Shown: piece by piece, positions 23,901 through 32,075 of the stretch
Layout of the letters: each line of letters opens with the position of its first letter
Position numbering within the stretch: position 1 is the stretch's first letter
Assembly: GCA_032622095.1 (NCBI GenBank)
Contig: CP136065.1
Coordinates: forward strand, 56,851,949-56,915,948
Origin: Siphonodentalium dalli
Lineage: Eukaryota; Mollusca; Scaphopoda; Gadilida; Siphonodentaliidae
Direction: 5' to 3'
DNA: 64,000 nt
Translations under genes and position numbers: made by a program
The notes under the pieces: model-generated
Database searches by the model: none
What the model was told of the DNA's origin: nothing
Seen by the model: the letters and a program-made list of their open reading frames with translations, nothing else

Positions 23901-26383
23901 GTCCGTACCACAGTCCCCTGGGGAAAATTACAAGAATACCATTATAGACTATACCAGTGACAAGATTCAAATAATCGTTTTTGGGTCAAAACCATAGTAA
24001 ATTCTAGAAATCGATAATTGAAAGAATCGAAGTCGAGATATCGTATCGAAAACTAGCGAAATCTACCGAAGAAATCGGGTCGTCAATCTCCCTGTCCGCT
24101 CAGAGGCATTTGACCTAGTTATAAAATCAATATTTTTGAGCAATAGTTGGTCGTGAACGTGTACTTAAACGCGATGACATAACCTATAAATGCTCATATA
24201 TTCCGCAAGTCATTCCGAAGCCACCAATACCTTTTTTATTTCAACCGATGTGTTTGTGCCAAATTTTTCAACTTTATTCATCAAACGAATTCCAAAAACA
24301 AGACGTGTCTGTGACTGACTGTAAATTTTGACCGACTTGCTGATTAATTGACAATAATCGAGAGTAAAGTTCACAAATGATGAGTATTGAAGAAACACTT
24401 GAATTATTAATTTTCTCTGTAACAAGAAGTTTATCTGATTTTAAAACAGAAGTGAACTTGGAAGTCGTTAAATAATTGGAATTTGTTTGATACTATATTA
24501 AAATTCTCCGAAAATAGCGTGACCTTGACCCCCCCCCCCCCCCCGCATTCTTGATTTACTTTCGCTTTCAAAATTTACTCTCAGTCGCAGACACGTCTTG
24601 TTTCTGGAATTATCGATTTCTAGAATTTATAAGGTTTAGATAGTTGTGTGGTTTTAGCCAAAATCGATCATTTGAACCGTGACACTGGTATAGTCTATAT
24701 TGGTATTTTAGAGTAATTTTCCCCAGCGACATGTGATCCATACCCGCATCGGGGACCGTCTCGACTGTATATATTTGTATGATGTAAAATAGGATGGGAA
24801 ATCTTTAAAGAATTTCTGGGGCGAAAGATATCACAAAAAGAAATAATTATATAATTCAATCAATAAATGTTACCCGTGTATATGGAACACTCGTATGAAG
24901 AATTTACCTTTTAAATACATGGCTTCGTTGTCACTCAGATAATTTTTCACGATGGTCCACTCGATTGACTTCATGTTGATAGTTCGGTCCCAATTGAGAT
25001 CAGTTGATTTTGGTGTTGGAATTATTCCGTAGTTTGATATTTTAGTGATGTTTGTATTGGTGTCATACCTCTCGATGGGTTGGATCGGGTTATATAAATC
25101 GCCTTCGTATCGTTTCCATTGTTGTGGTGTCGTAAACTCAGAAACGAAACCGAGATCGATCGTACTTTTTATAGTTTTGGGGCGGAGACCCGGTGCTGTG
25201 GTGTACCAGTTTGGCATGATGTCCGTTCTTGAAACGAACCAGTTGTAAATGTTGACCGTGACCTTGTAACTTTTACCGGGAACTAAATTTGGAAAGCCAT
25301 TTACGGGTTCTAGTTTCTTGAGCGCTCCGTTTATTTGTGTTGCTTTCATCTTATAGTTCTTTTCCAGCTGGCCATCTTCGACGAACTTGAAGATATTAGA
25401 AAAATATATTGCCCAGTTATCATAACCGATTGTCGTTTGGCCGTTGTTCACGAAGGTTATCTCGGCTGGAAATTGCGCAAATTTAGCGGTATTGTCAACG
25501 ACCTTGAACTTCACCTCAATGTTCTGTGCAAAGTCATCTATGAAGGATTGATCCACAGCAGCTGCGACTGAAATTGTGATACATGTAAGAATTTATGAAA
25601 GTTTTTTTTATAATGTAAGTTGCAAGAATGTAATGCAAGTTTGTTGCAGAGGCCTGTGTGATGCGCCATATAACATGAGTGATAAACTGTGTGTACTTTT
25701 TACTACGATGGAGTTTGATACCTTTAACCCCACGTGTGATTGTACAAATGACATCATCGCCGGATTCGTCATCTCCAGTTTAAACCTGGTTTACATACAC
25801 CTATTCACTTTTGGTTAAAACTCCGTTTGACAGCTAAATCCGTGGTTTAAACCCGAGACCGCAGGTCTAAGTGATGCATTCGTCATCTTTGGTTTAAACC
25901 TGGTCCAGCCAGACCAGTGGTTTAGCAAGTAGTGTCTCTGTGTCGTCGAGATAATTAATCGTACTTTCCTAATGCGGATCGTCGCATTTTATTGATTGCG
26001 AAAATCAATAATTGCGATAGCGAGCATATTTTGATTGGAAATTTATAAGCGAGAAGCACTCACACCTATAAATTAAGTGGGGATAAGTTGTTGTCAATAT
26101 CGATAATGTTTGTGTGTTTTATAAATCGCAGCGTTTTTTAAGGTCGAGCGGCTCTATATGTGTGTTCGATGGCATTCCTTCCTCCCACTGCTAAGAGTTC
26201 CCCCAATAGGGGTGGGGTTCTGACGAACACATTCATACACAGGTCTAGGGTAGGTTGGAGGATGATAAAGTACTTTCGGTTGGGGGGTGACCACATACAG
26301 GCCTATATATGCTGACACATTAACTTTAATTTTCCTCAGTTAGATTTACTCAAGTATAAGTTGAGTATAACGAGCCATGCCAT
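2820..26383 (-). CDS. Gene A: secreted chitobiase-type beta-N-acetylhexosaminidase (GH20), complete, 8 coding exons
   Basis: Predicted to remove terminal N-acetylglucosamine from chitin oligosaccharides or glycans outside the cell. The join is 26383-26350, 25567-24908, 21802-21384, 17045-16305, 15822-15585, 7223-6971, 4720-4565 and 2907-2820. Every intron is GT-AG and every phase agrees, giving 862 residues; I recall bacterial chitobiases as similarly long. Order: signal peptide (about 1-15), CHB_HEX domain (about 16-185), GH20b domain (about 205-310), catalytic barrel (from about 314), C-terminal Ig-like domain (about 782-853). Visible motifs: FRGMNMDVARNF, HFHLTDDEAW, PEVDMPGHA, the catalytic Asp-Glu pair in HFGGDEVADGAW (about 518-519), AAWEDG, YGNAWNNVWEW and GMQGQIWSE. 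Several NST sequons suit a secreted glycoprotein. The tandem paralogue B lies upstream in the same orientation. GH20 identity is secure; substrate is inferred. Confidence 0.93.
2985..3165. repeat. CpG-rich inverted repeat cluster
   Basis: GGCGCGCGCCGAAA at about 2990 is mirrored by TTTCGGCGCGCGCC at about 3136, with GCGCGACTAATGTCGCATG-type repeats between. A shorter version occurs in copy B at about 44670-44800. It stands out from AT-rich surroundings. It lies just upstream of the terminal exon in intron 7. Confidence 0.6.
3170..4560. other. Gene A intron 7, conserved with copy B
   Basis: Intron sequence that aligns to 44800-45930 and 47480-48240. Small ORFs here change mostly by amino-acid-replacing substitutions between the two copies, so they look non-coding. 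At about 4319 an ACCGTGTA is the empty site for the element at 47568 in copy B. Confidence 0.6.
4565..4720 (-). CDS. Gene A coding exon 7: C-terminal Ig-like domain
   Basis: Residues 782-834: after a split Ser comes FTISAGKGLVFANTEIPG, then a strand-rich segment ending EPGTDYLFRTS. This resembles the small C-terminal beta-sandwich of bacterial chitobiases. Acceptor ATACAG is at 4721-4726 and donor GTAAGT at 4559-4564. The ORF has no ATG near its start, so a plain ORF search misses it; the alignment to the gene B exon settles the frame. Confidence 0.88.
5330..5782. repeat. Dispersed repeat family
   Basis: The block with GCTTCGGGGG and ATTTGATTCGAGTCGAGGA (about 5330-5460) recurs at 31843-31975 and 60748-60890. 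The block ending GATGATATGGGGACC...GAGTACCTTTAA (about 5640-5785) recurs at 31775-31830, 39180-39326 and 61020-61199. TTAA at the right edge suggests another TTAA-type element. Confidence 0.6.
5960..6382 (+). mobile_element. Helitron-like element, 5'-truncated, 122-bp minisatellite core
   Basis: Three and a fraction copies of a 122-bp unit (markers at 6078, 6200 and 6322). Then comes the 3' end: hairpin AGCCCGGACAACGTCGGGCT, a short spacer and CTAG at 6379-6382, followed by T. A 3' hairpin plus CTRR before T is the Helitron terminus. Same family as 17585-19050. Confidence 0.7.
6738..6890. repeat. Templated insertion carrying a fragment of exon 6
   Basis: Joins a copy of intronic sequence 7365-7434 (GTTCAGACGACGACG onward) to a copy of exon sequence 7029-7073 (CTTTGTAGCCTAATATATTA onward). 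Copy B lacks the insertion (around 50420). It lies downstream of the real exon, in intron 6, without an acceptor of its own that I can see. Confidence 0.75.
6971..7223 (-). CDS. Gene A coding exon 6: end of catalytic barrel
   Basis: Residues 698-782. Starts MQGQIWSETIRT after the split Gly, and contains YPRLVALAERAWH, the signature of the last barrel strands. Ends with YRVPPPGV, the linker to the C-terminal domain. Acceptor CTTCAG is at 7224-7229, donor GTACGT at 6965-6970. The preceding intron is 8.4 kb of transposon-rich DNA. Confidence 0.93.
7361..7645. repeat. Short inverted-repeat element in intron 5
   Basis: GTGAACGTTCAGACGACGAC at about 7363 is mirrored near 7613-7643 (GGTCGTCTGAACGTTCAC). 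A matching pair exists in copy B (50884 and 51240-51258), so it predates the duplication. A lone copy of the end lies at 27520. Confidence 0.6.
8299..9377 (+). mobile_element. hAT-type non-autonomous transposon with 8-bp target duplication
   Basis: Begins CAGAGGCGGACTGG and ends with its inverse CCAGTCCGCCTCTG, flanked on both sides by GATGTGTA (8291-8298 and 9378-9385). Copy B has one GATGTGTA and no insertion at about 51495. The 8-bp duplication and CAGAGGCGG ends fit hAT. A piggyBac-type element is nested at 8374. No transposase ORF. Confidence 0.9.
8374..8765 (+). mobile_element. piggyBac-type miniature element, nested copy
   Basis: Starts CCCTTTACCCAACA after TTAA and ends TGTTGGGTAAAGGG before TTAT (a decayed TTAA). 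Carries two hairpins of about 68 bp (8527-8593 and 8672-8740) in opposite orientation around an AT-rich spacer. Nearly identical to 49267-49659 at a non-paralogous site, which shows mobility. Confidence 0.85.
9455..9570. repeat. Foldback hairpin, shared by both gene copies
   Basis: GCGGGTATAGTGCCCAGTGG is mirrored by CCACTGGGCACTAAATACCCGC. Copy B has the same structure at about 51570-51680, so it predates the duplication. Confidence 0.75.
10098..10540. mobile_element. Foldback insertion private to copy A
   Basis: Copy B runs straight from ATATTACTTTATATACTG (about 52242) across the position where A holds about 440 bp. The insertion is dominated by a long inverted repeat (about 10368-10530) in which GTTGAGGTGGGCAGAT pairs with ATCTGCCCACCTCAAC and CACAACAGTG with CACTGTTGTG. 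Confidence 0.7.
10706..11200 (+). mobile_element. TTAA-flanked miniature element (AGGYACGG family), copy 2
   Basis: Starts AGGCACGCGAGGCC and ends GGCCAACCGTACCT with TTAA on both sides. Nearly identical to 1907-2400. The paralogous site near 52460 (TTTGGTTATAAGTAATC) is empty. Confidence 0.88.
11346..11841 (-). mobile_element. TTAA-flanked miniature element (AGGYACGG family), copy 3, inverted
   Basis: The reverse orientation of copy 2, only 145 bp away. TTAA is at 11342-11345 and 11842-11845. Copy B reads CAGTTAATTAAGGTATCC at about 52603-52620, exactly the single-TTAA empty site. The AGGYACGG termini pair within each element. Confidence 0.92.
12185..12860. mobile_element. Foldback insertion private to copy A
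   Basis: Contains a near-perfect hairpin (about 12206-12330) with GTTTCTCTCATATGATATTTATG mirrored around a CCTCCGGCGAG loop, and repeats of TACGAATTACATATTCTATTTATC. The flanking CCGGGAGATAT occurs at both ends (12178, 12868). The corresponding part of copy B has no such insert but has its own element at the adjacent TA. Confidence 0.6.
13206..15357. mobile_element. Inverted-repeat element in intron 5 with repeated AAGATGGCGGC-like motifs
   Basis: CCCGTGTGCATTTTGTGAAG at the left is mirrored by CTTCACAAAATGCACACGGG at 15338-15357, and similarity extends over about 120 bp at each end. The interior has spaced AAGATGGC-type motifs at 13457, 13805, 14161 and about 14328. Only the right arm survives in copy B (about 56590-56745). 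No transposase recognised. Confidence 0.65.
15585..15822 (-). CDS. Gene A coding exon 5: barrel segment
   Basis: Residues 619-698, beginning IIMSQATHLYFDHPYEPDP and ending ENIIG. The Tyr/Asp-rich segment is a conserved GH20 chitobiase stretch near the active site. Acceptor CTACAG at 15823-15828 is separated from exon 4 by only 482 bp; donor GTGAGA is at 15579-15584. About 4 of 79 residues differ from the gene B copy. Confidence 0.93.
16305..17045 (-). CDS. Gene A coding exon 4: GH20 catalytic core
   Basis: Exactly 247 codons in phase 0, residues 372-618. Begins IGSQRCHDL, continuing LPELTE from exon 3 as in other chitobiases. Contains PEVDMPGHARAAI, the catalytic Asp-Glu in FGGDEVADGAW, AAWEDGLMHH and YGNAWNNVWEWGSADKAY. 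Acceptor CTTCAG lies at 17046-17051. The donor GTTAGA at 16299-16304 departs from consensus but is needed for the in-phase joint and is conserved in gene B. Confidence 0.95.
17098..17584. mobile_element. Inverted-repeat element with palindromic end
   Basis: AATTGGTTGTTTCCATATTG at the left recurs inverted at the right end (CAATATGGAAACTACCAATT, 17561-17580); about 45 bp of each end match. The left end also folds on itself around GTCGTATTAATACGAC. The Helitron-like element at 17585 abuts its right end. Absent from copy B, which diverges after about 58830. Confidence 0.65.
17585..18131 (+). mobile_element. Helitron-like element 1 of a head-to-tail array
   Basis: Starts TCTCATATATATTTTGAAG after A; a GTCT/GTTT microsatellite follows, then about three 122-bp minisatellite units. 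Ends with a hairpin (GCCCGGACAACGTCGGGC), a short spacer and CTAG. The 5'-TC, 3'-hairpin-CTAG and A/T target fit non-autonomous Helitron/Helentron elements. No Rep/helicase is present. Confidence 0.8.
18132..18689 (+). mobile_element. Helitron-like element 2 of the array
   Basis: Begins with TCTCATATATATTTTGAAG directly after the CTAG of the first copy and ends at its own CTAG (18686-18689). Near its 3' end about 47 bp including the hairpin are duplicated (about 18590-18680). Confidence 0.8.
18690..19050 (+). mobile_element. Helitron-like element 3, 3'-truncated
   Basis: Third TCTCATATAT start in direct tandem; breaks off inside the minisatellite after CTTGCCCC at about 19048, where the foldback repeat begins. 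Confidence 0.75.
19067..19964. repeat. Two tandem copies of a 446-bp foldback repeat
   Basis: Units begin ATAGACAGAACACAACGCGC at 19071 and 19517. Each has an inverted repeat of about 195 bp, in which the beginning pairs with GTTGTGTTCTGTATTTATTC and TTCGCGAGAGC lies near the loop. A unique tail of about 250 bp ends GGGTGTGGAAT. A third copy lies at 20578-21024. Confidence 0.8.
20349..21282 (-). mobile_element. TTAA-type miniature element (divergent AGATACGG end) with nested foldback repeat
   Basis: Starts AGATACGGACGGCGTTGGCGG after TTAA, the end sequence of the elements at 36381 and 37129. It is interrupted at 20578-21024 by the 446-bp foldback repeat: the sequence before and after rejoins as AAACATAAA plus AGAGCGTTAATTG. 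The far end is truncated. Confidence 0.7.
20578..21024. mobile_element. 446-bp foldback repeat, third copy, nested
   Basis: Begins ATAGACATAACACACCGCGC and ends GGTGTGGAAT, matching 19071 and 19517. Its insertion inside another element shows that the repeat is or was mobile. Confidence 0.75.
21384..21802 (-). CDS. Gene A coding exon 3: GH20b domain and start of the catalytic barrel
   Basis: Encodes residues 232-371. It includes an AGIFYGIQSLLALL segment typical of the end of GH20b, then RFGFRGMNMDVARNF, whose Arg is the substrate-anchoring residue known in the family, and HFHLTDDEAWRIEI. Acceptor CTACAG is at 21803-21808, donor GTAAAG at 21378-21383. The 3' part is duplicated in gene B at 63871-64000. 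Confidence 0.93.
22225..22705. mobile_element. Foldback miniature element, TAGATC family
   Basis: TAGATCTTGCCATGAATCTC at the left pairs with the right-end inverse (GAGATTCATGGCATGATCTA); arms are about 190 bp. Same family as 47568-48007, where the 8-bp duplication is clear. It lies in intron 2 of gene A. Confidence 0.75.
23362..23803. mobile_element. hAT-type miniature element with 8-bp duplication
   Basis: Starts CAAGTCTGCAAATAGCGTG and ends CACGCTATTTGCAGGCTTG, flanked by TTTAAATC at 23354-23361 and 23804-23811. Inside are two hairpins, each with CAGAATGAGGTCCCCAGAGG-type arms around a short spacer. In intron 2 of gene A. Confidence 0.88.
24000..24900. other. Gene A intron 2, right part
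   Basis: No gene seen. Contains a C16 run at about 24529-24544 and an imperfect mirrored region (GACACTGGTATAGTCTATA near 24680 against CTATACCAGTGACAAGATTC near 23948), probably an old inverted-repeat element of about 750 bp. Confidence 0.4.
24908..25567 (-). CDS. Gene A coding exon 2: CHB_HEX carbohydrate-binding-like domain
   Basis: Encodes residues 12-232. Acceptor TTTCAG lies at 25568-25573 and donor GTAAAT at 24902-24907. Features such as VKFKVVDN, FVNNGQTTIGYDNWAIYFS and LVPGKSYKV match the immunoglobulin-like N-terminal domain of bacterial chitobiases. The end (EWTIVKNYLSDNEAMYLKG) leads into the GH20b domain. Ends in phase 1, matching exon 3. Confidence 0.9.
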
Positions 26384-27467
26384 CAAAATGACATAAGTTT
26401 TGAGGACACACTTATATCTAGCTAATTATAATTAGAAACAGAGGGTTCAATTCCATGTAGTTGGGCATAAATATGCATATTTTATTCCAGCTTGAAACGT
26501 ATATAACACTATATAGTACGATCACAACCCAGATTACAGGAGTTTTATGTATATAATTGTTATTATCACTCAAGATTATCAAAAGTGTACGATTCAAGTG
26601 GTTGAATTAGATCTTTCAACATTTCACCTTATAGTTAGCTGGGTCTGACAAAAATCGTCTTTCTGAATAAAGCTCATTTAAAACATTTGTTCTCTAACAT
26701 ATGATATCCAGTAAAAATTATGGGGAAAGAGGGGATGAGACCCCAATTTGTTGGGAGAAAAACAATTAGATTTGCATTTAGGGAGGATGGTAGACCCATG
26801 GTTGGGAGTGATTTCTATGTTCAACCCTGTGTATGAACGTTTTTTCCAGACCCCCCTCCCCCATCATCGAGTGCTCATTTGTATAGCCGCTGACAACAGC
26901 GACAACGCAGTACTATAATTGGCGAACCACCATTCAAATAGAATAAGTGATGGGACTCATAATTCGACCTTAAGAGTCACACACGCATCGTTTCAGGTCG
27001 AATTCTGTCGCCAGGACGCTGTTCGCATGCATGAGCGATTGATTTCAATTTGATCGCCATTGGCGGCTTATCATCAGTGATCGCACATGCTAAACGGCAC
27101 ATTACTATCAATCTATATATTCACAATCTTGGGTACAGTGTTGCGCGAGACTGACAGGTAATATAATTCGACTGAATTCTACAAAAATCACCACTGATGC
27201 TAGCTATACGTTGGAAACTTCTTTCCAAGCCATTTCCTTTCCGTACTTCATTTATTATTTTATCGCCCATCAGTTATGAGAATGACTGTACCCGGATAGT
27301 ATATGTGACCGAGTGAACCATGCCATTCTCTGTAACGACAATCTCGATGACGAGGTTGATTGCATAAGATGATTGGTCACGAATAGGACGTGGTTGTCTG
27401 AGGAAGGTAATTGATCACGAATCGCTCTGTGTTATGTTAACACGCACCTTAAAAAAAACGCTGCGAT
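26122..27467. mobile_element. Possible inverted-repeat element upstream of gene A
   Basis: AATCGCAGCGTTTTTTAAGGT at 26124 is mirrored at about 27447-27467 (ACCTTAAAAAAAACGCTGCG). If real, the element overlaps the signal-peptide exon, so the match may be chance or the exon may lie within old element sequence. No target duplication is seen. Confidence 0.3.
26350..26383 (-). CDS. Gene A coding exon 1: signal-peptide mini-exon
   Basis: Eleven codons plus one base, starting MAWLVILNLYL and ending at a GTAAAT donor. The single leftover base joins the two-base start of exon 2 to give Ile, so the N-terminus reads as a short hydrophobic core followed by IAAAVDQ, a good signal-peptidase context. The same frame has a stop at 26426-26428 and no other ATG between, which supports this start. 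The exon is far too short for ORF scanning and was found by looking for a phase-compatible minus-strand exon. Transcript evidence could still reveal a different or additional 5' exon. Confidence 0.75.
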
Positions 27468-27539
27468 TAATCGCACGCGCGCGCGTGTGCAATGAGAATA
27501 GACCCTTACCGAGGCTAAGTGAACGTTCAGACGACCACG

Positions 27540-27899
27540 ATTCAATCGTTAGTGGACTGGGAGCGCATCATCACAGACACTATTCCAGATGCCTATTCCT
27601 TGAAATGGTATTCTGCTACGAACACATATACTTATGTACATATGTTGAACGTCCACCGCGATCCTCTCTCCACCTGGACTATATGGAGATTACTTGCTGA
27701 CCTCCCTGAAAACTCACAGGAACTGAGAAATCTTTCACGGCTGTTGATCAGATTGATGTTCAATAACAACTCGAATTGCGGTGCCTGCAGATCAACGTAT
27801 CACAACGAAATTGGATATGTACATGTATTATTTACATGTAATGCACCAGCCATGCATCAGTTGAGATACAGTTTCTGGTCAGAAGAAGATAAGAAATAA
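27540..27899 (+). pseudogene. LINE C-terminal relic
   Basis: About 120 residues with WERIITDTIPDAYSLKWYS, PLSTWTIWRLLADLP and a knuckle-like CGACRSTYHNEIGYVHVLFTC. This resembles the C-terminal tail of invertebrate LINE reverse transcriptases. The RT core is absent and the frame is open on its own, so this is a stranded 3' end. Identification is by pattern only. Confidence 0.55.
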
Positions 27900-28296
27900 A
27901 TTTAATATTTATGGCATATGTATGCGTTTATCGAGATAAAAAAAACTTCAATGTAATGTGTGTTATCGGCTTCAACAAACTTCCCTGTTTGCCGGCGGTA
28001 TATGATTTTTTTATTTGAACTGTATTTATTGTATAACCCACAATGTACAATATATATTACACAGATTATATATAACTAATTATGATATGTGTGTGGGAAC
28101 AGAGGATCGGAGCACAAGTTACCGAACTTATCGGAGCTCCTCTCCCCTGGCATTCAATTGCTAATAAATATAAGTATCAGATACGGTTTTTAATTCAGAT
28201 GTATTGTGGACGTTGCTGTTTAAGTGTGGCTGTTGTATAGTGGCTTTGGTCTCGCACGTTGGGGTAAGAGAAACTATAATGAGAGAATTATGATGA

Positions 28297-28599
28297 TTAT
28301 GAGAAACGTTCTGTCGATGAGATAAATGATTGTACTGTCTCAGGCAGGCGCACATTCAGTGTTTCACTGTAGTTGGGTACACCAAACAGGAGATCCTTTT
28401 CAGAGATAGTGGTCACGTTAAGTTCACCCAAACGAGCCCACATCCGATGTATTGGTTCTGCGTACTGAGGACAACTGAATAAAAAATGGTTTGGGTCTTT
28501 ACATGAATTTCCACAAGTACAGTTTGGATGAGCTGGGATGTAATTTTCATATTTATTAAAGTTTAGGTCGCTACAGTTATTTCTAAGTCTACAGCGCAA
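28297..28599 (-). pseudogene. LINE C-terminal relic, opposite strand
   Basis: Encodes RCRLRNNCSDLNFNKYENYI followed by CTCGNSCKDPNHFLFSCPQY, the Cys/His tail typical of LINE ORF2 C-termini. No RT core is adjacent. Together with the relics at 27.5 and 30.5 kb it shows that the intergenic DNA collected several unrelated LINE ends. Confidence 0.6.
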
Positions 28600-28649
28600 A
28601 ATGTTTAATCGCCTTTTGACCTGTATTGTAGGATGGTGGGGGTTTCAAT

Positions 28650-29800
28650 GTCAGTTCTTTATCCTTGGACGTTTTATTTCGGCGCTTCATCGAAGACGTT
28701 TCGGCACATGTTTTATTTTTTATTTTTGACATGATTAGCAAGCAGGCGAACAGTTTTAGGTGTTGTCATGACTTCTTTCCTTCCGTTATTTTCACGAGCA
28801 AGATTGTAGATGCAAATGAATCAGTATTTTCAATATTTCGGACAGCAGTGAGACAAACGCTCTTTAATAATGTCTCCATTATCAGGAAATTTAGACTTAA
28901 TATAACAAGGAACAATGGTTCCATGCTCTAAGTGATCGACGCTGAGGTCTATACATTTTTCTATCACTTAGTGGGCATTTCGGGGCCGCAGATGTTCGTA
29001 TATGTATATTATAGAGTGTATTCAATCTATATGTTCGTCGCTATCGTTATCATTTGTTCCATCCTGTGTTTGTTTTTGTTATCCATCAATTTACATTTTT
29101 TATCACATTTAATTGTAATGAAAAATGGAAATAAAAATCATATCTAGTCCTCACTCATAGATGCATTGGTCCGAAAATTATCAGGTGCTGAAACGTCCGA
29201 AGTGCCGAATAGTCTGGTGCCGAAACGTCCAGGTGCCGAACCGCAAACCCAACTGCCGAACCGTCCAGATGACGAAACGTCCAGCATTCGCTTGTATGTG
29301 CGTGTCGTTGTTATCGTATTTGGCAGCTTTACTGCATAGCTCGTATCTCAAGTTTCGCGTATAATATATAGTTGGCGGATTACCCGTAAAAACCGCACCA
29401 AAAACGGTGCCAAAATCTCAATTCCAATACACAATAGTCTTACATAAATTGACCAATTTGAGGAGTTCAATTTCATATTTATTGGATAAGTTTCGAACAT
29501 ATTCATCAGTGTTTCCTTAATTAGAATACCAGAGAAAAGAACAAGTAATTTATTTTGTCGAAACTATATAATCTCCAAGACGAATTGCATCAGATTCCAC
29601 AAAATCGCTAAAACACTGGTCCAAAAATATCTACATTAGTCAGTCAGCGGAATGTAGATCATACATACCATAAGGAACGATGAAACAAACGAGAACCCAA
29701 CCGTGGTGTGTCATTGCGGATAATGAATTGAGATGAAACTCAATTAGCGAGGAATAAGATCTCAATTTGAACGTGCACCCGCGTACTATACGAATGCACC
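28650..29800. other. Intergenic, short degenerate repeats
   Basis: No gene supported. At 29180-29290 a degenerate short repeat (GTGCCGAAACGTCC-like, about six units) is visible. The rest is AT-rich and unremarkable. Confidence 0.45.
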
Positions 29801-29802
29801 TA

Positions 29803-30008
29803 ATACGCACACGCTTGACTACCTAAAGATAACAAATCGGGGTTCACGATAAGATGGCTATTGGCATATAATCGCGACCACGGAAGGCACGCGTGGTTTA
29901 ATGCACCTAATATGCACACCCTTGACTACCGAAAGATAACATATCGGGGTTCACGATAAGATGGCTATTGGAAAACAATCGCGACCACGGGAGGCACGCG
30001 TGGTTTCG
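29803..30008 (+). repeat. Two-copy tandem repeat, about 105 bp
   Basis: The unit with CACCTAATACGCACACGCTTG, ATCGGGGTTCACGATAAG and CGCGACCACGGAAGGCACGC occurs twice in succession, with few differences. Related ATTAGATAGCGAAAGACACTT sequence occurs at 20150 and 62877. Confidence 0.75.
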
Positions 30009-30466
30009 ATTGACTATCATATTTAATCAGAAGGGTAATAACTCTATAAAGAATGTACCTTTACGAAATAACGGCGATTTGTATGAGAAATTGCAACACC
30101 ACAATAGATCAACTCTGGTGAAATATAAACCGGTTTGGGTTACACTTCTTCAAATATTTCCGTTATTTCGTCAAAAACACTTCTTCAAATATCTCCGTTA
30201 TTTAGTTAATAAAAATAATTTCTTATTTCTATATTTCGCTCTATTTCGCCATTTCGCTGCATATTTTATTCCGCTGTTTCGCTGTATTTTCCTATTTCGC
30301 TTTTTCGTTGTATTTCATATTTCGATAATTCGCTATGTTTGGCATATTATGGGATATGGGATTATATTATACCCAGCATTCTGATATTCAATCGAACATC
30401 ACGTGCCACCCGTGCTCGCGATTAGATGCCACGAGCCATCCAATCGTGAACCCGATTACATATTGT

Positions 30467-31210
30467 TTGCTATCAAATCCTTGGCGTATTGGCTGAACAT
30501 TCAACAGAACTTGTATATTACATATGAGGAACACAAGCTGACAGCTGAACTCAAATGGTGCCCTTCTCGTTCTAACATAACCGACAATGGTATTGCCGAC
30601 TTTCACGCCAAAGAAGCTGCTAAATATGCTCATAACCTGACAATAAATACGGATAGCAGTCTCGAAGGTGACCTCTTATCAGTTAAACAACTGAAACAAG
30701 TACTAAAAACCAAACTCGGTGAAAAATGGCAGAAACGCTGAGACAATTCAGATAAAGCGCATCACACTCGTGACCTATATCCCACAATAAGCATGAAAAG
30801 TTGTGGATATATAAATGCAGCTTTCAACAAACAAGACGAAACAAACAGTATTCGTTTAATTACTGGACATAATAACCTAGCAGCAAATAAAATTTATGAC
30901 ATTCCACATACCATTCCAAAATCTGTGTTATGTGATATATGTGACACTCCAGAATCAACAAATCACTTTCTATTGAAATGTAAAGCTTATACAGTTCAAC
31001 GAACAGTATTACTTCAAACTGTAGAAGACATCCTAACAACAGAAGGTGAAAACTCTTATGGTGAAACAAAATGTTCTCCTATATATGCATGTTACCACCA
31101 GCGATATGAAACTTCTTCTCGATTATATTGGTCATATGGACAAAACAGCAGAAAAACAAATGCAACAAGCAGTGTGCACCTATATTTCGTCCACAGGTCG
31201 TCACTTCTAA
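30467..31210 (+). pseudogene. LINE relic: RNase H and C-terminal zinc-knuckle fragment
   Basis: Reads LKWCPSRSNITDNGIADFHAKEAA, matching the C-terminal half of a retrotransposon RNase H, then a stop TGA at 30739-30741. The same frame continues to VLCDICDTPESTNHFLLKC, a Cys/His knuckle. Near 31085 the likely original frame shifts to one reading MDKTAEKQMQQAVCTYIS and ending GRHF. One nonsense codon and one frameshift therefore separate it from an intact end. It belongs to an RNase-H-carrying LINE clade, different from the element at 32.6 kb. Confidence 0.75.
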
Positions 31211-31977
31211 TTTCCTGCTAACCTCGCTAACTTTCGTCATATCTCATCCAATGTTTCGGATCAAATCCAGTGGTGAACTGTCATATCACTTAAAGATTGC
31301 CATCTTGCAGCGTCATCAACCCACAGACGTTATTCACAGGCGAATATTCTCACAAGAAGTAAACTACATGTGGTCTTCAGTCAACTTCAAGTGACTACAG
31401 GAAAACAACAACAACTAATGTTGTCAGATATCGTTGATTAAATGTTACTGTTAAGCGCGGTTTATTCCAAAGAAGATATATTATTTGTTCTAAACTGTAA
31501 ATGAATTATCAAATCAAATGGGAATTCGATCAGAAAAAAATACAATTTATCACATTGTTTGCATTAATTCGGAATAATACGAACTCGTCATTCACTAATA
31601 TAAACAAACGTGATTACGGTACTTTTAGTTACACAGTATAATTTTACGTATTTTAACTTGCAATCTAGAAAAGTGTACGTCATTTTGACTGTTTCCGATG
31701 AATATAGCACTCTTTGTTCATATGTAGGATAAAGCCAACATCAATTGACGGAAACTCCCGCCAAATGCATGGGGGTTAAAGGTACATTGATGATATGGGG
31801 ACCGACTGATCGGATTGAGTACCTTTAAATACTGTAGAAGATGTATAATCTGAATTAACGCTCCCAAATTACTATTTCTTTGGCTTCGGGGGTAACAAAT
31901 ATTTGATTCGAGTCGAGCAACCCACCCATCAAAGCTCAGAGTGAACACATATCGATTTTTGAAATTTGTTATGTATA

Positions 31978-32075
31978 GGATATCCCCCGAGCTGTCGGGC
32001 ATTCGGAAAAATAATTCACCGAGGCGAAGCCGAGGTGTATTTGGACGAATGCCCGACAGCGAGGGGGATATCCAA
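31978..32075. repeat. Palindrome, about 97 bp
   Basis: GGATATCCCCCGAGCTGTCGGGCATTCG is mirrored by CGAATGCCCGACAGCGAGGGGGATATCC around an AT-rich loop containing GAGGCGAAGCCGAGG. Nothing coding. Confidence 0.8.

Noticed and set aside
30388-30633. 81-codon minus-strand ORF
   Set aside because: Antisense shadow of the LINE RNase H relic on the plus strand.
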